From the NCBI GenBank assembly GCA_026997055.1, contig JALWJU010000405.1, forward strand, positions 1 to 13,340: 13,340 nucleotides of DNA, given 5' to 3'. This stretch comes from Paracoccaceae bacterium. Its GTDB lineage: Bacteria > Pseudomonadota > Alphaproteobacteria > Rhodobacterales > Rhodobacteraceae. The notes beneath the pieces are model-generated. The model had not been told where the DNA came from. It searched no databases and saw only the letters and a program-made list of their open reading frames with translations. Positions 1 to 7,148 of this stretch are shown piece by piece (position 1 is the first letter of the stretch; each line of letters begins with the position of its first letter). The translations under genes were made by a program, and so were the position numbers.

Positions 1-2
1 CA

Positions 3-776
3 TCAGGGGGAGGGCTTCTGCCGCAGCAAGGCGAGAAGCTGTTCGTGCAGCGCAGGCGTGGCCGCGGAGAGGACGCGCCCGTCGCTCTCCGGTGTCAGGG
101 CCTTTCCCTGCCAGTCGGTAATCATGCCGCCCGCGCCTTCGACGATGGGCACCAGAGGCAGGAAGTCGTAGGGTTTCAGGTCGAAGTCCACGCAGGCATC
201 CACATGCCCCGCCGCCAGCAGCATGTGCGGGTAGCAATCATAGGAATAGCGCCGGTCGCGGGCGGCGCGGTTGAGCCGGGCAAAGGTCTCGGGCGCATCG
301 CGCAGGATCTTGTCGGCCTCGTTCATGTAGAGCATGGCCTGGCCCAGTTCGGTCGTATGCGAAACCCTGAGAGGCTGACCGTTCATCCAGGCTTCGGCCC
401 CGTCGCCGGAATAGACTTCGCCGAGCCCGGGCATCCGTATCACGGCGAGGCGTGGCTTTCCGTGCTCCAGGAGCGCGAGCAGCATTCCGAAGAGCGGCAG
501 GCCGGAGATGAAGGCACGGGTGCCGTCGATCGGGTCGATGATCCAGGAAAGGGCGTCGTCCGTGTCCTTGCGGTCGAATTCCTCGCCGATGATTCCGTGT
601 TCGGGAAAGGTGCGCTGCAGGGCATCGCGGATGAAGCTTTCGCAGGCCCGGTCGGCCTCGGTCACCGGGCTCTGGTCGGCCTTGTGGAGGATGTCGATCC
701 CCTGGCGGAAATGTTCGAGCGGGATCTGCTGGGCCTTTTCGGTGATTTCGAGGGCGGCTTTGAGATATTCGTGCAT
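3..776 (-). CDS. hisN: Inositol-monophosphatase-family phosphatase, probably histidinol-phosphatase (HisN type)
   Basis: A 257-residue Mg-dependent phosphatase of the IMPase superfamily. The metal-site motifs are all present: GEE at 64-66 (E65 is the expected ligand), DPIDGT at 81-86 (D81 and D84) and KPYD at 201-204 (D204), followed by the IVEGAGG segment. The KADQSPVTEADR stretch near residue 32 and the KPYD form of the last motif resemble HisN-type histidinol-phosphatases (last-but-one step of histidine synthesis) more than SuhB-like inositol phosphatases. Substrate is inferred; a generic inositol-phosphate phosphatase is the alternative. Start: an upstream in-frame ATG at 845 would add 23 basic residues, but the ATG at 776 has a strong AAGGAG ribosome site 5 bases upstream and matches the family N-terminus. 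The stop is at 3-5, so the gene is complete. It is divergent from the phosphotransferase, and no other histidine gene is visible. Confidence 0.85.
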   Translation of the reverse strand: MHEYLKAALEITEKAQQIPLEHFRQGIDILHKADQSPVTEADRACESFIRDALQRTFPEHGIIGEEFDRKDTDDALSWIIDPIDGTRAFISGLPLFGMLLALLEHGKPRLAVIRMPGLGEVYSGDGAEAWMNGQPLRVSHTTELGQAMLYMNEADKILRDAPETFARLNRAARDRRYSYDCYPHMLLAAGHVDACVDFDLKPYDFLPLVPIVEGAGGMITDWQGKALTPESDGRVLSAATPALHEQLLALLRQKPSP

Positions 777-806
777 GGGCGCTCCTTCGCGGGTCTGCGG
801 GAGCGC

Positions 807-835
807 AATGTCGCGCCTTTTCGTCCGCCTGGCAA
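807..835 (-). promoter_or_regulatory. Candidate promoter of the HisN-like gene
   Basis: On the minus strand TTGCCA (830-835, 5 of 6 to the -35 consensus) is followed after exactly 17 bases by GACATT (807-812, 3 of 6 to the -10). This would start a transcript near 800 with a leader of about 24 bases. It is a pattern match only. Confidence 0.35.
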
Positions 836-860
836 TAGATCGCATCCGGGGCGGGTCAGG

Positions 861-959
861 TCCGCACGGGGCGGAAACTTTCGGTGTTTCGCGGTCTCGC
901 GCTCTGTGCGAGAACCGCCCCGAATTTCACGCACGGGGCTGCGCGATTCCGGCCCGTGC
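861..959 (+). promoter_or_regulatory. Structured leader upstream of the phosphotransferase, with competing hairpins
   Basis: Three hairpins follow each other. The first is TCCGC-ACGGG-GCGGA (861-875). The second is a 10-bp stem with one bulge at 891-918 (GCGGT/CTCGC against GCGAG/AACCGC). The third is GCACGGG (931-937) against CCCGTGC (953-959). The string GCACGGGGC occurs twice, at 864-872 and 931-939, while its complement GGCCCGTGC occurs once, at 951-959. The single 3' arm could therefore pair with either copy, and pairing with the upstream copy would break the first hairpin. The 3' arm ends 14 bases before the possible ribosome site at 973-980. This geometry is typical of regulated leaders, but no known riboswitch class was recognised. 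In such GC-rich DNA, chance hairpins are also common. Confidence 0.35.
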
Positions 960-977
960 GGGGGCTGCGAGCGGGAG

Positions 978-1007
978 GGATGCGGTGCGAAGGGATGCGG
1001 TGCGAAG
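978..1007 (+). repeat. 15-bp tandem duplication containing ribosome site and GTG start
   Basis: Two exact 15-base units (GGGATGCGGTGCGAA) lie head to tail, followed by the first six bases of a third. The unit is five codons long, so the frame is kept and the protein reads RDAVR-RDAVR-RDE across it. Each unit supplies a purine-rich stretch and a GTG in the phosphotransferase frame (985 and 1000), giving two alternative starts. Confidence 0.8.
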
Positions 1008-1893
1008 GGATGAGGCGGTTGCGCGGATACGGGGGCTCGGGATCTGGCGGGGAGAGCCGGAGATCGAGAGGATTCCGGGAGGGCGCACGAATCTCAACTT
1101 CAAGGTCACGGACCGGGCCGGCGCGCATGTGGTGCGGCTGGGCGGCGATATCCCCCATCATCATGTGCTGCGCCGCAACGAACTGGCCGCCGCGCGCGCG
1201 GCCCATGCGGCGGGGCTTTCTCCGGCGCTGCGCCATGCGGAGCCGGGATTGACGGTATTCGAATTCATCGAGGGGCGAACCTTGGAGGAATCCGACATTC
1301 GCCACCGTGAAACCCTGGGCTCTCTGGTCGAAATCTTGCACAAATGCCACATGGAGCTGCCCGGTTACCTGCCCGGCTACCAGCGCGGTCCGGCGCCGGT
1401 CTTCCGGGTCTTTGATGTGCTGCGCGGCTATGCGGCGATGCTCGAGAAAGCGGTCAGCCCCCATGCCGGGATGCTGCCCGAGATCCGCGTGCTGATCGCG
1501 GAGCTCGAAGCCGCTGCCGGCCGCTTCGAAATCGTCTTCGGCCATAACGATCTGGTTGCGGCCAATATTCTGGACGATGGCCGCCGCCTCTGGCTGATCG
1601 ACTGGGAATATGCGGGTTTCAATACGCCGCTCTTCGATCTTGGCGGGCTGGCATCCAATAATGGGCTCGGCGGCGAGGAGGAGCGCCATATGCTCGAGCT
1701 TTACTTCGGCAGGCCTGTCGGCGCGGCCCTGTTTCGCCGCTATTTCGCCATGAAGACCGCCGCGATCCTGCGCGAGGCGATGTGGTCCATGGTCAGCGAA
1801 TTCACCTCGACGCTGGATGTGGATTATGCCGCCTATACGGCACGCGCTCTGGCGCGCTTCCGCGCTGTCCTGTCCGATTACCGGAACCTGTGA
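1000..1893 (+). CDS. Choline/ethanolamine-kinase-like phosphotransferase
   Basis: A cytoplasmic small-molecule kinase of the choline kinase/APH fold, 297 residues. The N-lobe has the GGRTNLNFKV nucleotide-loop strand (27-36) and VVRLG (44-48). The catalytic loop is FGHNDLVAANIL (180-191), with D184 and N189 as expected catalytic and metal residues. The metal-binding aspartate is in LIDWEYAG (D201). The C-terminal half (FDLGGLASNN, MWSMVSE) follows the Rhodobacteraceae phosphotransferase family as I know it. The substrate could be choline, ethanolamine or another amino alcohol and is not shown. Start choice: no ATG lies near the conserved beginning. GTG 1000 gives the usual short lead-in, while GTG 985 would add five residues and has the better ribosome site (GGGAGGGA at 973-980). 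The open frame continues further upstream, antisense to the HisN-like gene, but that part looks non-coding. It converges on scoB. Confidence 0.8.
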   Translation: MRRDEAVARIRGLGIWRGEPEIERIPGGRTNLNFKVTDRAGAHVVRLGGDIPHHHVLRRNELAAARAAHAAGLSPALRHAEPGLTVFEFIEGRTLEESDIRHRETLGSLVEILHKCHMELPGYLPGYQRGPAPVFRVFDVLRGYAAMLEKAVSPHAGMLPEIRVLIAELEAAAGRFEIVFGHNDLVAANILDDGRRLWLIDWEYAGFNTPLFDLGGLASNNGLGGEEERHMLELYFGRPVGAALFRRYFAMKTAAILREAMWSMVSEFTSTLDVDYAAYTARALARFRAVLSDYRNL

Positions 1894-1991
1894 GGCCGTC
1901 TGCCGCCCGGTACCCGCCACCTGCGCCTTGCGTCCCGCATCTGGCAGCTGGCCGCCTTGCGCCGGCTCCGGGGAGCGCGGGGCGAGGGGCT

Positions 1992-2630
1992 TCAGACGAT
2001 CCTGCCGGCGGTGGCAGCGACCATTTCCTCGCGGCTCACGCCGGGGGCGAGTTCCTCGATATGCAGCCCCTTGTGGGTCACGTCGAGCACGCCCAGATTG
2101 GTGATGATCCGGTCCACCACGCCCTTGCCGGTCAGCGGCAGGGTGCATTCGGGCAGGATCTTCGGCTGCCCGTGCTTGCTGGTGTGGTCCATCACCACCA
2201 CCACGCGCCCGACGCCGGCCACCAGGTCCATGGCGCCGCCCATGCCCTTGACCAGCTTGCCGGGGATCATCCAGTTGGCCAGATCTCCCTTTTCCGAGAC
2301 CTCCATCGCGCCGAGGATCGCCATGGCGATCTTGCCGCCGCGGATCATGCCGAAGCTCAGCGCGCTGTCGAAATAGGCGGTGTGGGGCAATTCGGTCACG
2401 GTCTGCTTGCCGGCATTGATCAGGTCGGGGTCCACTTCCTCCTCGGTGGGAAACGGCCCCATGCCCAGCATGCCGTTTTCCGATTGCAGCGTTACATGCA
2501 CGCCGTCGGGGATGTGGTTGGAGACCAGGGTCGGGATGCCGATGCCGAGATTCACATACATGCCGTCTTCGAGTTCGCGTGCGGCGCGCGCGGCCATCTG
2601 GTCCCGGCTCCAGCCTCTTGCCTCGCCCAT
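1992..2630 (-). CDS. scoB: 3-oxoacid CoA-transferase, subunit B
   Basis: The beta subunit (212 residues) of the class I CoA-transferase that moves CoA from succinyl-CoA to acetoacetate, or a similar 3-oxoacid, for ketone-body and polyhydroxybutyrate breakdown. It shows the subunit B motifs LGIGIPT (28-34) and SENGMLGMG (50-58); E51 in SENG is the expected catalytic glutamate that forms the acyl/CoA thioester. VVVVMDHTSKHG (about 147-158) and the TCPLTG-like segment CTLPLTG are also typical. Length is normal. The ATG at 2630 lies 2 bases after the scoA stop, with GGAGG ending 7 bases upstream, so the two subunits are translationally coupled. An open frame continuing upstream to 3242 is a shadow of scoA. 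Whether the donor and acceptor are exactly succinyl-CoA and acetoacetate is inferred. Confidence 0.92.
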   Translation of the reverse strand: MGEARGWSRDQMAARAARELEDGMYVNLGIGIPTLVSNHIPDGVHVTLQSENGMLGMGPFPTEEEVDPDLINAGKQTVTELPHTAYFDSALSFGMIRGGKIAMAILGAMEVSEKGDLANWMIPGKLVKGMGGAMDLVAGVGRVVVVMDHTSKHGQPKILPECTLPLTGKGVVDRIITNLGVLDVTHKGLHIEELAPGVSREEMVAATAGRIV

Positions 2631-2632
2631 GC

Positions 2633-3328
2633 TCAGCCCTCCCTCACGGTGCGTTGCTCGATACGCTTTTCGTGCTCGCCCTGGATCAGCCGGTGCACAT
2701 AGACCCCGGGCAGGTGGATACAGTCGGGATCGAGCGCCCCGGCGGGCACGATTTCCTCCACCTCGGCCACGCAGACGCGGCCCGACATCGCCGCCAGCGG
2801 GTTGAAATTGCGCGCGGTCTTGCGGAACACGAGGTTGCCGGTCGTATCCGCCTTCCAGGCCTTGACGATGGCGAGATCGGCGAAGATCGCCTCTTCCATG
2901 ATATAGGTCTCGCCATTGAATTCGCGGTGCTCCTTGCCCTCGGCGATGACGGTGCCGACCCCGGTCTTCGTGTAAAAGGCCGGGATGCCGTGGCCGGCGG
3001 CGCGCATCTTTTCGGCGAGTGTGCCCTGGGGGGTAAACTCCAGCTCCAGCTCGCCCGAGAGATACTGGCGCATGAATTCGCCATTCTCCCCCACATAGGA
3101 GGAGATCATCTTCTTCACCTGCCGGGTCTGCAGCAGGATGCCGATGCCGAAATCGTCCACGCCTGCATTGTTCGACACGAAGGTAAGATCGCGGGTGCCG
3201 GCATCGCGGATGGCGGCGAGCAGAAGCTCCGGGATCCCGCAAAGGCCGAAGCCGCCGGCGGCGATCGTCTGGCCGTCATGCAGAAGCCCCTCGAGTGCCG
3301 CGGCCGCGCTATCATAGACCTTGTTCAT
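2633..3328 (-). CDS. scoA: 3-oxoacid CoA-transferase, subunit A
   Basis: The alpha subunit (231 residues) of the same heteromeric CoA-transferase. DGQTIAAGGFGLCGIPE (18-34) is the family I CoA-transferase signature, with the GGF-xxx-GxP core at 25-33. It is followed by LTFVSNNAG and, later, GIPAFYTKTGVGT and FNPLAAMSGRV, all normal for subunit A. The start ATG 3328 has GGAG 6 bases upstream and gives the family's usual length. The frame remains open far upstream through topA, but that region is non-coding in this frame. The gene forms a two-gene operon with scoB and has its own promoter candidate in the 173-base gap after topA. Confidence 0.92.
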   Translation of the reverse strand: MNKVYDSAAAALEGLLHDGQTIAAGGFGLCGIPELLLAAIRDAGTRDLTFVSNNAGVDDFGIGILLQTRQVKKMISSYVGENGEFMRQYLSGELELEFTPQGTLAEKMRAAGHGIPAFYTKTGVGTVIAEGKEHREFNGETYIMEEAIFADLAIVKAWKADTTGNLVFRKTARNFNPLAAMSGRVCVAEVEEIVPAGALDPDCIHLPGVYVHRLIQGEHEKRIEQRTVREG

Positions 3329-3353
3329 GCTTCTCCCCGATTTGACCGCGGCC

Positions 3354-3382
3354 TTTGTCGCGCGCGGGGCATGGGCTGTCAA
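3354..3382 (-). promoter_or_regulatory. Candidate promoter of scoAB
   Basis: A perfect TTGACA (minus strand, 3377-3382) is followed after 17 bases by GACAAA (3354-3359, 3 of 6 to the -10). The predicted start is near 3347, giving a leader of about 19 bases that holds only the ribosome site. Degenerate -10 elements are common in GC-rich alphaproteobacteria. The perfect -35 suggests scoAB is transcribed separately from topA. Confidence 0.42.
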
Positions 3383-3501
3383 TCCGTCGCCCCCGCAAGG
3401 AGCCGTGCTGACGCAACGTCGGGCGCGGATAGCGGGCTCTCCGGGGCGTCTCCCGGCGGGACATGCCGGAAAGGCCTCCCGGTGCGTCGAGGCGGGCGGT
3501 A

Positions 3502-6048
3502 TCAGCCCTTTTTCGCGGCGGCTTTCTTGCGGCGTGCGGGTTTCCTGCCCTTTTTCGCGGCCTTTTCGGCGATCAGTTCCACGGCGCGCTCGAGCGTCAC
3601 CTCTTCGGGCTTGAGGTCGCGGGGCAGGGTGGCGTTGATCTTTTCCCATTTCACATAGGGGCCGTAGCGGCCGTCCATGACATTGACCGGGCCGCCATGT
3701 TCGGGGTGCTCGCCAAGCTCCTTGAGCGGCTTGGCGGCCTGGCGGGAGCGGCCCGGGCCGCGGGCGGCCTTTGCCGCCAGCGCCTCGACGGCGCGGTTCA
3801 TGCCGATGGTAAAGACCTCTTCCACATCGCCGATATTGGCGTAGGTCTTCTGCTCCTTGCCGTCCTCGCCCACCCTGGTCCACATCACATAGGGACCGTA
3901 GCGGCCGATATTGGCGTGGATCTGCCCGCCTTCGGGGTGCTCGCCGACGAAGCGGGGCAGCGAAAGCAGGGTGAGCGCGCGCTCGAGCGTCATCTCCTCG
4001 GGCCGCCAGCCCTTGGGCAAGCTGGCGCGGTCGGGCTTCGGGTTCTCCTCCGTGCGCTCGCCGCGCTGCACATAGGGTCCGAAGCGGCCGGATTTGAGCC
4101 AGATCTCGTCTTCGCCGTCGATGCCGAGCAGCCTGTCTTCGCCCTCGGCGCCCTCGCCGGCAATGGGGCGGGTATAGCGGCATTCGGGGTAGCGCGAACA
4201 GCCGACGAAGCCGCCGGTGCGCGAGGATTTCAGGTGCAGCCTTCCCTCGCCGCATTTGGGGCAGATGCGCGGGTCGGTGCCGTCTTCGCGCGGCGGGTAG
4301 AGCTGGGGGGCAAGGGCCTCGTCGAGCACGTCGAGCACCTGGGAGATGCGCAGCTCGCTGGTCTCGGCAATGGCGGCGGAAAAATCGCGCCAGAAGCGGG
4401 CCAGCACCTCCTTGTAGTCGATCTTGCCGGCCGAGATGCGGTCGAGGTCCTCTTCCAGCCGGGCGGTGAATTCGTAGCCCACGTATTTGCGAAAGAAATT
4501 CAAGAGGAAGATGGTGACGATGCGCCCCTTGTCCTCGGGGATCAGGCGGCCCTTTTCCTTCTTCACATATTCGCGGTCCTGGATCGTGGTGACGATGCTG
4601 GCATAGGTGGAGGGGCGGCCGATGCCGAGCTCTTCCATGCGCTTGACCAGCGTTGCCTCGGTATAGCGGGGCGGGGGCTGGGTGAAGTGCTGCTCGGGGG
4701 TGATCCGGCGCTTTTCGGCCGCCTCTCCTTCGGCGATCTGCGGCAGGCGGCGGTCGCCGTCATCCACCACCGCGTCATCGTCGCGCCCCTCTTCATAGAC
4801 CCTGAGGAAGCCGTCGAACAGCACCACCTGTCCGGTCGCGCGCAGGCGCAGCTGCTCGTCGTCGCTGGCCACGTCCACGCTGGTGCGCTCAAGGCGCGCG
4901 GCCGCCATCTGGCTGGCAAGCGTACGCTTCCAGATCAGGTCGTAAAGCTTGCGCTGGTCGGCCTCGAGGCGGGAGAGAGAGGCGGCGTCCACGCTCATGT
5001 CCGTGGGGCGGATACATTCGTGCGCCTCCTGGGCATTCTTGGCCTTGTTCTTGTAAACACGGGGTTTTTCAGGGGTGTAGCTGGCGCCGTAGCGGGATTC
5101 GATCTCGGTGCGGGCGGCGGTGACGGCTTCGGGGGCCATGTCGATGCCGTCGGTGCGCATATAGGTGATGTAGCCTGCCTCGTAGAGGCGCTGGGCGAGG
5201 TTCATGGTCTGGCGCGCGCCGAAGCCGAACTTGCGGCTGGCCTCCTGCTGGAGCGTCGAGGTCATGAAGGGCGGCGAGGGGTTGCGGCTGGCGGGCTTCG
5301 ACTCGACGCGGGCGACGTGGAGCGCGCGGCTCTCGATCGCCTGCACCGCCAGGGCGGCGGCGGTCTCGTCGGCGAGGTCGAACCTGTCGAGCTTCCTGCC
5401 GGCGAAATGGGTGAGGCGGGCCTCGTAGGTCTGGCCGCGCGGGGTGGCGAGCAGGGCCTTGACGCTCCAGTATTCGCGCGGATTGAAGGCCTCGATCTCC
5501 ATTTCCCGCTCGACGATGAGCCTGAGGCAGACCGATTGCACGCGCCCCGCCGAGCGCGCGCCCGGCAGCTTGCGCCAGAGCACCGGCGAGAGGTTGAAGC
5601 CCACGAGATAGTCGAGCGCGCGGCGGGCCAGGTAGGCATCGACCAGGTCGCCGTCGATCTGGCGGGGATTTTCCATCGCCCGGGTCACGGCGGACCTGGT
5701 GATCGCGTTGAACACCACGCGGCTTACGGGGGTGTCCTTCCTGATCGCGCGGCGCTTGCGCAGGGTCTCTTCGAGGTGCCAGGAGATCGCCTCGCCCTCG
5801 CGGTCGGGGTCGGTGGCGAGGATCAGCTCGTTATCCTCTTTCAGCGCATCGGCGATCGCCTTCACATGCTTGCGCGAGTCCGCGCCCACCTCCCATTTCA
5901 TGGCGAAGTCGTGCTCCGGGTCCACCGAGCCATCCCTGGGCGGCAGGTCGCGCACATGACCGTAAGAGGCCAGCACCGTGTAATCCTTGCCCAGGTATTT
6001 GTTGATGGTCTTGGCTTTGGCCGGGCTCTCGACGACGACGACGGGCAT
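3502..6048 (-). CDS. topA: DNA topoisomerase I (type IA)
   Basis: Relaxes negatively supercoiled DNA by cutting and rejoining one strand. 848 residues. The TOPRIM domain is at the N-terminus: VVVESPAKAKTINKYLG, with catalytic E7, and DPDREGEAI with D80, D82 and E84. The ARSAGRVQSV segment is at 164-173. The strand-cutting tyrosine is Y296 in GYITYMRTD. IGRPSTYASI lies at 476-485. A single four-cysteine zinc finger follows (C596, C599, C617, C623). Three C-terminal repeats with a GR[FY]GPYV core come next at 654, 715 and 793, and then a lysine/alanine/arginine tail. E. coli TopA carries more zinc ribbons; the one-finger form with a basic tail is usual in alphaproteobacteria. The start has AAAGGA 6 bases upstream. 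The gene lies downstream of the GST on the same strand but has its own promoter candidate. Confidence 0.97.
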   Translation of the reverse strand: MPVVVVESPAKAKTINKYLGKDYTVLASYGHVRDLPPRDGSVDPEHDFAMKWEVGADSRKHVKAIADALKEDNELILATDPDREGEAISWHLEETLRKRRAIRKDTPVSRVVFNAITRSAVTRAMENPRQIDGDLVDAYLARRALDYLVGFNLSPVLWRKLPGARSAGRVQSVCLRLIVEREMEIEAFNPREYWSVKALLATPRGQTYEARLTHFAGRKLDRFDLADETAAALAVQAIESRALHVARVESKPASRNPSPPFMTSTLQQEASRKFGFGARQTMNLAQRLYEAGYITYMRTDGIDMAPEAVTAARTEIESRYGASYTPEKPRVYKNKAKNAQEAHECIRPTDMSVDAASLSRLEADQRKLYDLIWKRTLASQMAAARLERTSVDVASDDEQLRLRATGQVVLFDGFLRVYEEGRDDDAVVDDGDRRLPQIAEGEAAEKRRITPEQHFTQPPPRYTEATLVKRMEELGIGRPSTYASIVTTIQDREYVKKEKGRLIPEDKGRIVTIFLLNFFRKYVGYEFTARLEEDLDRISAGKIDYKEVLARFWRDFSAAIAETSELRISQVLDVLDEALAPQLYPPREDGTDPRICPKCGEGRLHLKSSRTGGFVGCSRYPECRYTRPIAGEGAEGEDRLLGIDGEDEIWLKSGRFGPYVQRGERTEENPKPDRASLPKGWRPEEMTLERALTLLSLPRFVGEHPEGGQIHANIGRYGPYVMWTRVGEDGKEQKTYANIGDVEEVFTIGMNRAVEALAAKAARGPGRSRQAAKPLKELGEHPEHGGPVNVMDGRYGPYVKWEKINATLPRDLKPEEVTLERAVELIAEKAAKKGRKPARRKKAAAKKG

Positions 6049-6094
6049 GGGTTTCCTTTCGCTCTACGGCGCGAAGCGGGCACGCCATGGGGGC

Positions 6095-6126
6095 GTTAGA
6101 TGGGTCGGGAAAGGGGGGATTGTCAA
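6095..6126 (-). promoter_or_regulatory. Candidate promoter of topA
   Basis: A perfect TTGACA -35 (minus strand, 6121-6126) lies in the 149-base gap upstream of topA. The best -10 choices are CATCTA at a spacing of 18 (6097-6102) or TCTAAC at 20 (6095-6100), neither ideal. Many topA promoters respond to supercoiling, and off-optimal spacing is one way to do this, but nothing here proves it. Confidence 0.38.
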
Positions 6127-6127
6127 G

Positions 6128-6162
6128 ACGGCGCGGGCGGTAGGGGCCGCCGCCGCCGCCGT
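6128..6162 (-). terminator. GC-rich hairpin between the GST gene and topA
   Basis: ACGGCG (6128-6133) pairs with CGCCGT (6157-6162), and GGCGG (6136-6140) with CCGCC (6147-6151), around a six-base loop (TAGGGG on the plus strand). This makes a stem of about 11 pairs with small internal bulges. It lies just beyond the GST stop codon in the direction of transcription and directly before the topA -35. No T-tract follows, so it could be a factor-dependent or weak terminator. Confidence 0.35.
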
Positions 6163-6197
6163 GCTGCCCCGTCTGGCGCGGCTCTGTCCGGAGCGGC

Positions 6198-6896
6198 TCA
6201 GTCGCGCCTGGGCACGTTCACGGCGATCTTGCTGGCCGGGCGGCTCGAGCAGGCCTCATACCAGCGGTTGACATTCTCGAGGTCGTCCATCTCCAGCAGG
6301 TCGTGGGCGTCGTAATGGCCCTTCAGCACCCGGATCCAGGGCCAGACGGCGATATCGGCGATGCTGTAATCGGCGCCCATGATGTAGTCGCGCCCTTCGA
6401 GGCGATCGTCCAGCACGCCCAGAAGGCGCATGGTCTCTTCCTTGTAGCGCTCGAAGGGGCGCTTGTCCTCGATCTCCTTGCCCGCGAAGGCGTGAAAATA
6501 GCCGAACTGCCCCATTATCGGCCCGCCGCCGCCCATCTGCCACATCAGCCACTGGATGGTGTGGTAGCGCTCCGCCGGGTCTTTCGAGAGGAATTTCCCC
6601 GTCTTTTCCGCAAGATAGATCAGGATCGCGCCCGATTCCCACAGCGGCAGGGGCTTGTCGCCCGGGCCATGCGGGTCGATGATCGCGGGGATCTTGTTAT
6701 TGGGATTGAGCGAGAGGAATTCGGGGCTGAACTGGTCGTCATCGGCAAAGCGGATCAGATGCGGCTCGTAGGCAAGGCCGCACTCCTCGAGCATGGCCGA
6801 AACCTTGACGCCGTTGGGCGTGGGCACGGAATAGAGCTGGATCACGTCCGGGTTCTCGGCCGGCCAGCGGCGGGTGATGTCGAATTGGTCGAGCAT
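6198..6896 (-). CDS. YfcG-like glutathione transferase (nu class, disulfide oxidoreductase)
   Basis: A 232-residue two-domain glutathione transferase. The thioredoxin-like domain contains LYSVPTPNGVKV (21-32). T26 and N28 correspond to the Thr and Asn that replace the catalytic Ser/Tyr/Cys in E. coli YfcG and yeast Ure2p-like enzymes. LNPNNKIPAI (the cis-proline loop) and the ESGAILIYLAEKTG segment that binds the gamma-glutamyl end of glutathione follow. The helical domain has QWLMWQMGGGGPIMGQ and YSIADIAVWPW, which match YfcG closely. Such enzymes reduce disulfides using two glutathiones. The N-terminus is about 17 residues longer than YfcG. Start ATG 6896 has GAGGAAAG about 5-8 bases upstream. 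Its physiological substrate is unknown. It is divergent from the secreted endolysin-like protein. Confidence 0.9.
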   Translation of the reverse strand: MLDQFDITRRWPAENPDVIQLYSVPTPNGVKVSAMLEECGLAYEPHLIRFADDDQFSPEFLSLNPNNKIPAIIDPHGPGDKPLPLWESGAILIYLAEKTGKFLSKDPAERYHTIQWLMWQMGGGGPIMGQFGYFHAFAGKEIEDKRPFERYKEETMRLLGVLDDRLEGRDYIMGADYSIADIAVWPWIRVLKGHYDAHDLLEMDDLENVNRWYEACSSRPASKIAVNVPRRD

Positions 6897-6970
6897 GGGG
6901 CTTTCCTCGCTTGCATGATGCGGCCGGTCGGGAAGGCAAGGGCTTCTGCGCCCCGGGCCGGTCAGGCGCT

Positions 6971-6999
6971 GGTATGGCGCGGAATGCGGGCCGGTTCAA
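6971..6999 (-). promoter_or_regulatory. Candidate promoter of the GST gene
   Basis: TTGAAC (minus strand, 6994-6999, 4 of 6) is separated by 17 bases from CATACC (6971-6976, 3 of 6). A transcript would begin near 6964 with a leader of about 67 bases. The dyad at 7007-7018 sits immediately upstream of the -35. Confidence 0.33.
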
Positions 7000-7006
7000 G
7001 GGGTGA

Positions 7007-7018
7007 GTGAGGGCTCAC
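7007..7018. promoter_or_regulatory. GTGAG-N2-CTCAC dyad in the divergent spacer
   Basis: A perfect 5-bp inverted repeat with a two-base centre, 8 bases upstream of the GST -35 candidate and between the two divergent genes. A second GTGAG at 7003-7007 overlaps its left arm. The position fits an operator, but no matching regulator gene is nearby. Confidence 0.3.
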
Positions 7019-7053
7019 ATGCGGGCGGACGGTGGCGGGGAAGCGCCGGAAAG

Positions 7054-7087
7054 TGCCGGGCGGCAGGAAAATGCCGGGCGGCAGGAA
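7054..7087. repeat. Two 16-bp direct repeats, period 18
   Basis: TGCCGGGCGGCAGGAA occurs exactly at 7054-7069 and 7072-7087. Each copy contains the small inverted repeat TGCC-GGGC-GGCA. The pair lies about 60 bases upstream of the GTG start of the endolysin-like gene. It could be a pair of regulator sites or simple slippage. Confidence 0.7.
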
Positions 7088-7148
7088 TTTGTCAACGATT
7101 TTGCGCTAGACCGGTGCCAGGCGACTCTCAGAACGGAGTTTCGAAGGC

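Noticed and set aside
508..999. Extended N-terminus of the phosphotransferase from ATG 508
   Set aside because: It would lie antisense to the HisN-like gene and its residues look random and Arg/Ser-rich. Homology to the kinase fold begins only after about 1010.
1894..1991. Terminator between the convergent phosphotransferase and scoB
   Set aside because: Only a weak GCTCC-GG-GGAGC dyad (1965-1976) with a two-base loop was found, and no T-run, so it was not called.
2631..3242. Upstream extension of scoB to 3242
   Set aside because: This frame is a shadow of scoA. The internal ATG at 2630 has a ribosome site and gives the normal subunit length.
3453..3469. CCGGC-N7-GCCGG hairpin after topA
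   Set aside because: A five-pair stem with no T-run is expected by chance at this GC content.
3463..6099. 878-codon open frame on the plus strand opposite topA
   Set aside because: It is longer than topA itself, but topA has every family motif. The opposite frame is open because third-position GC bias suppresses stops, and its protein shows no recognisable domain.
7089..7112. TTGTCA ... TAGACC as promoter of the endolysin-like gene
   Set aside because: The spacing is only 12 bases, too short for a sigma-70-type promoter.
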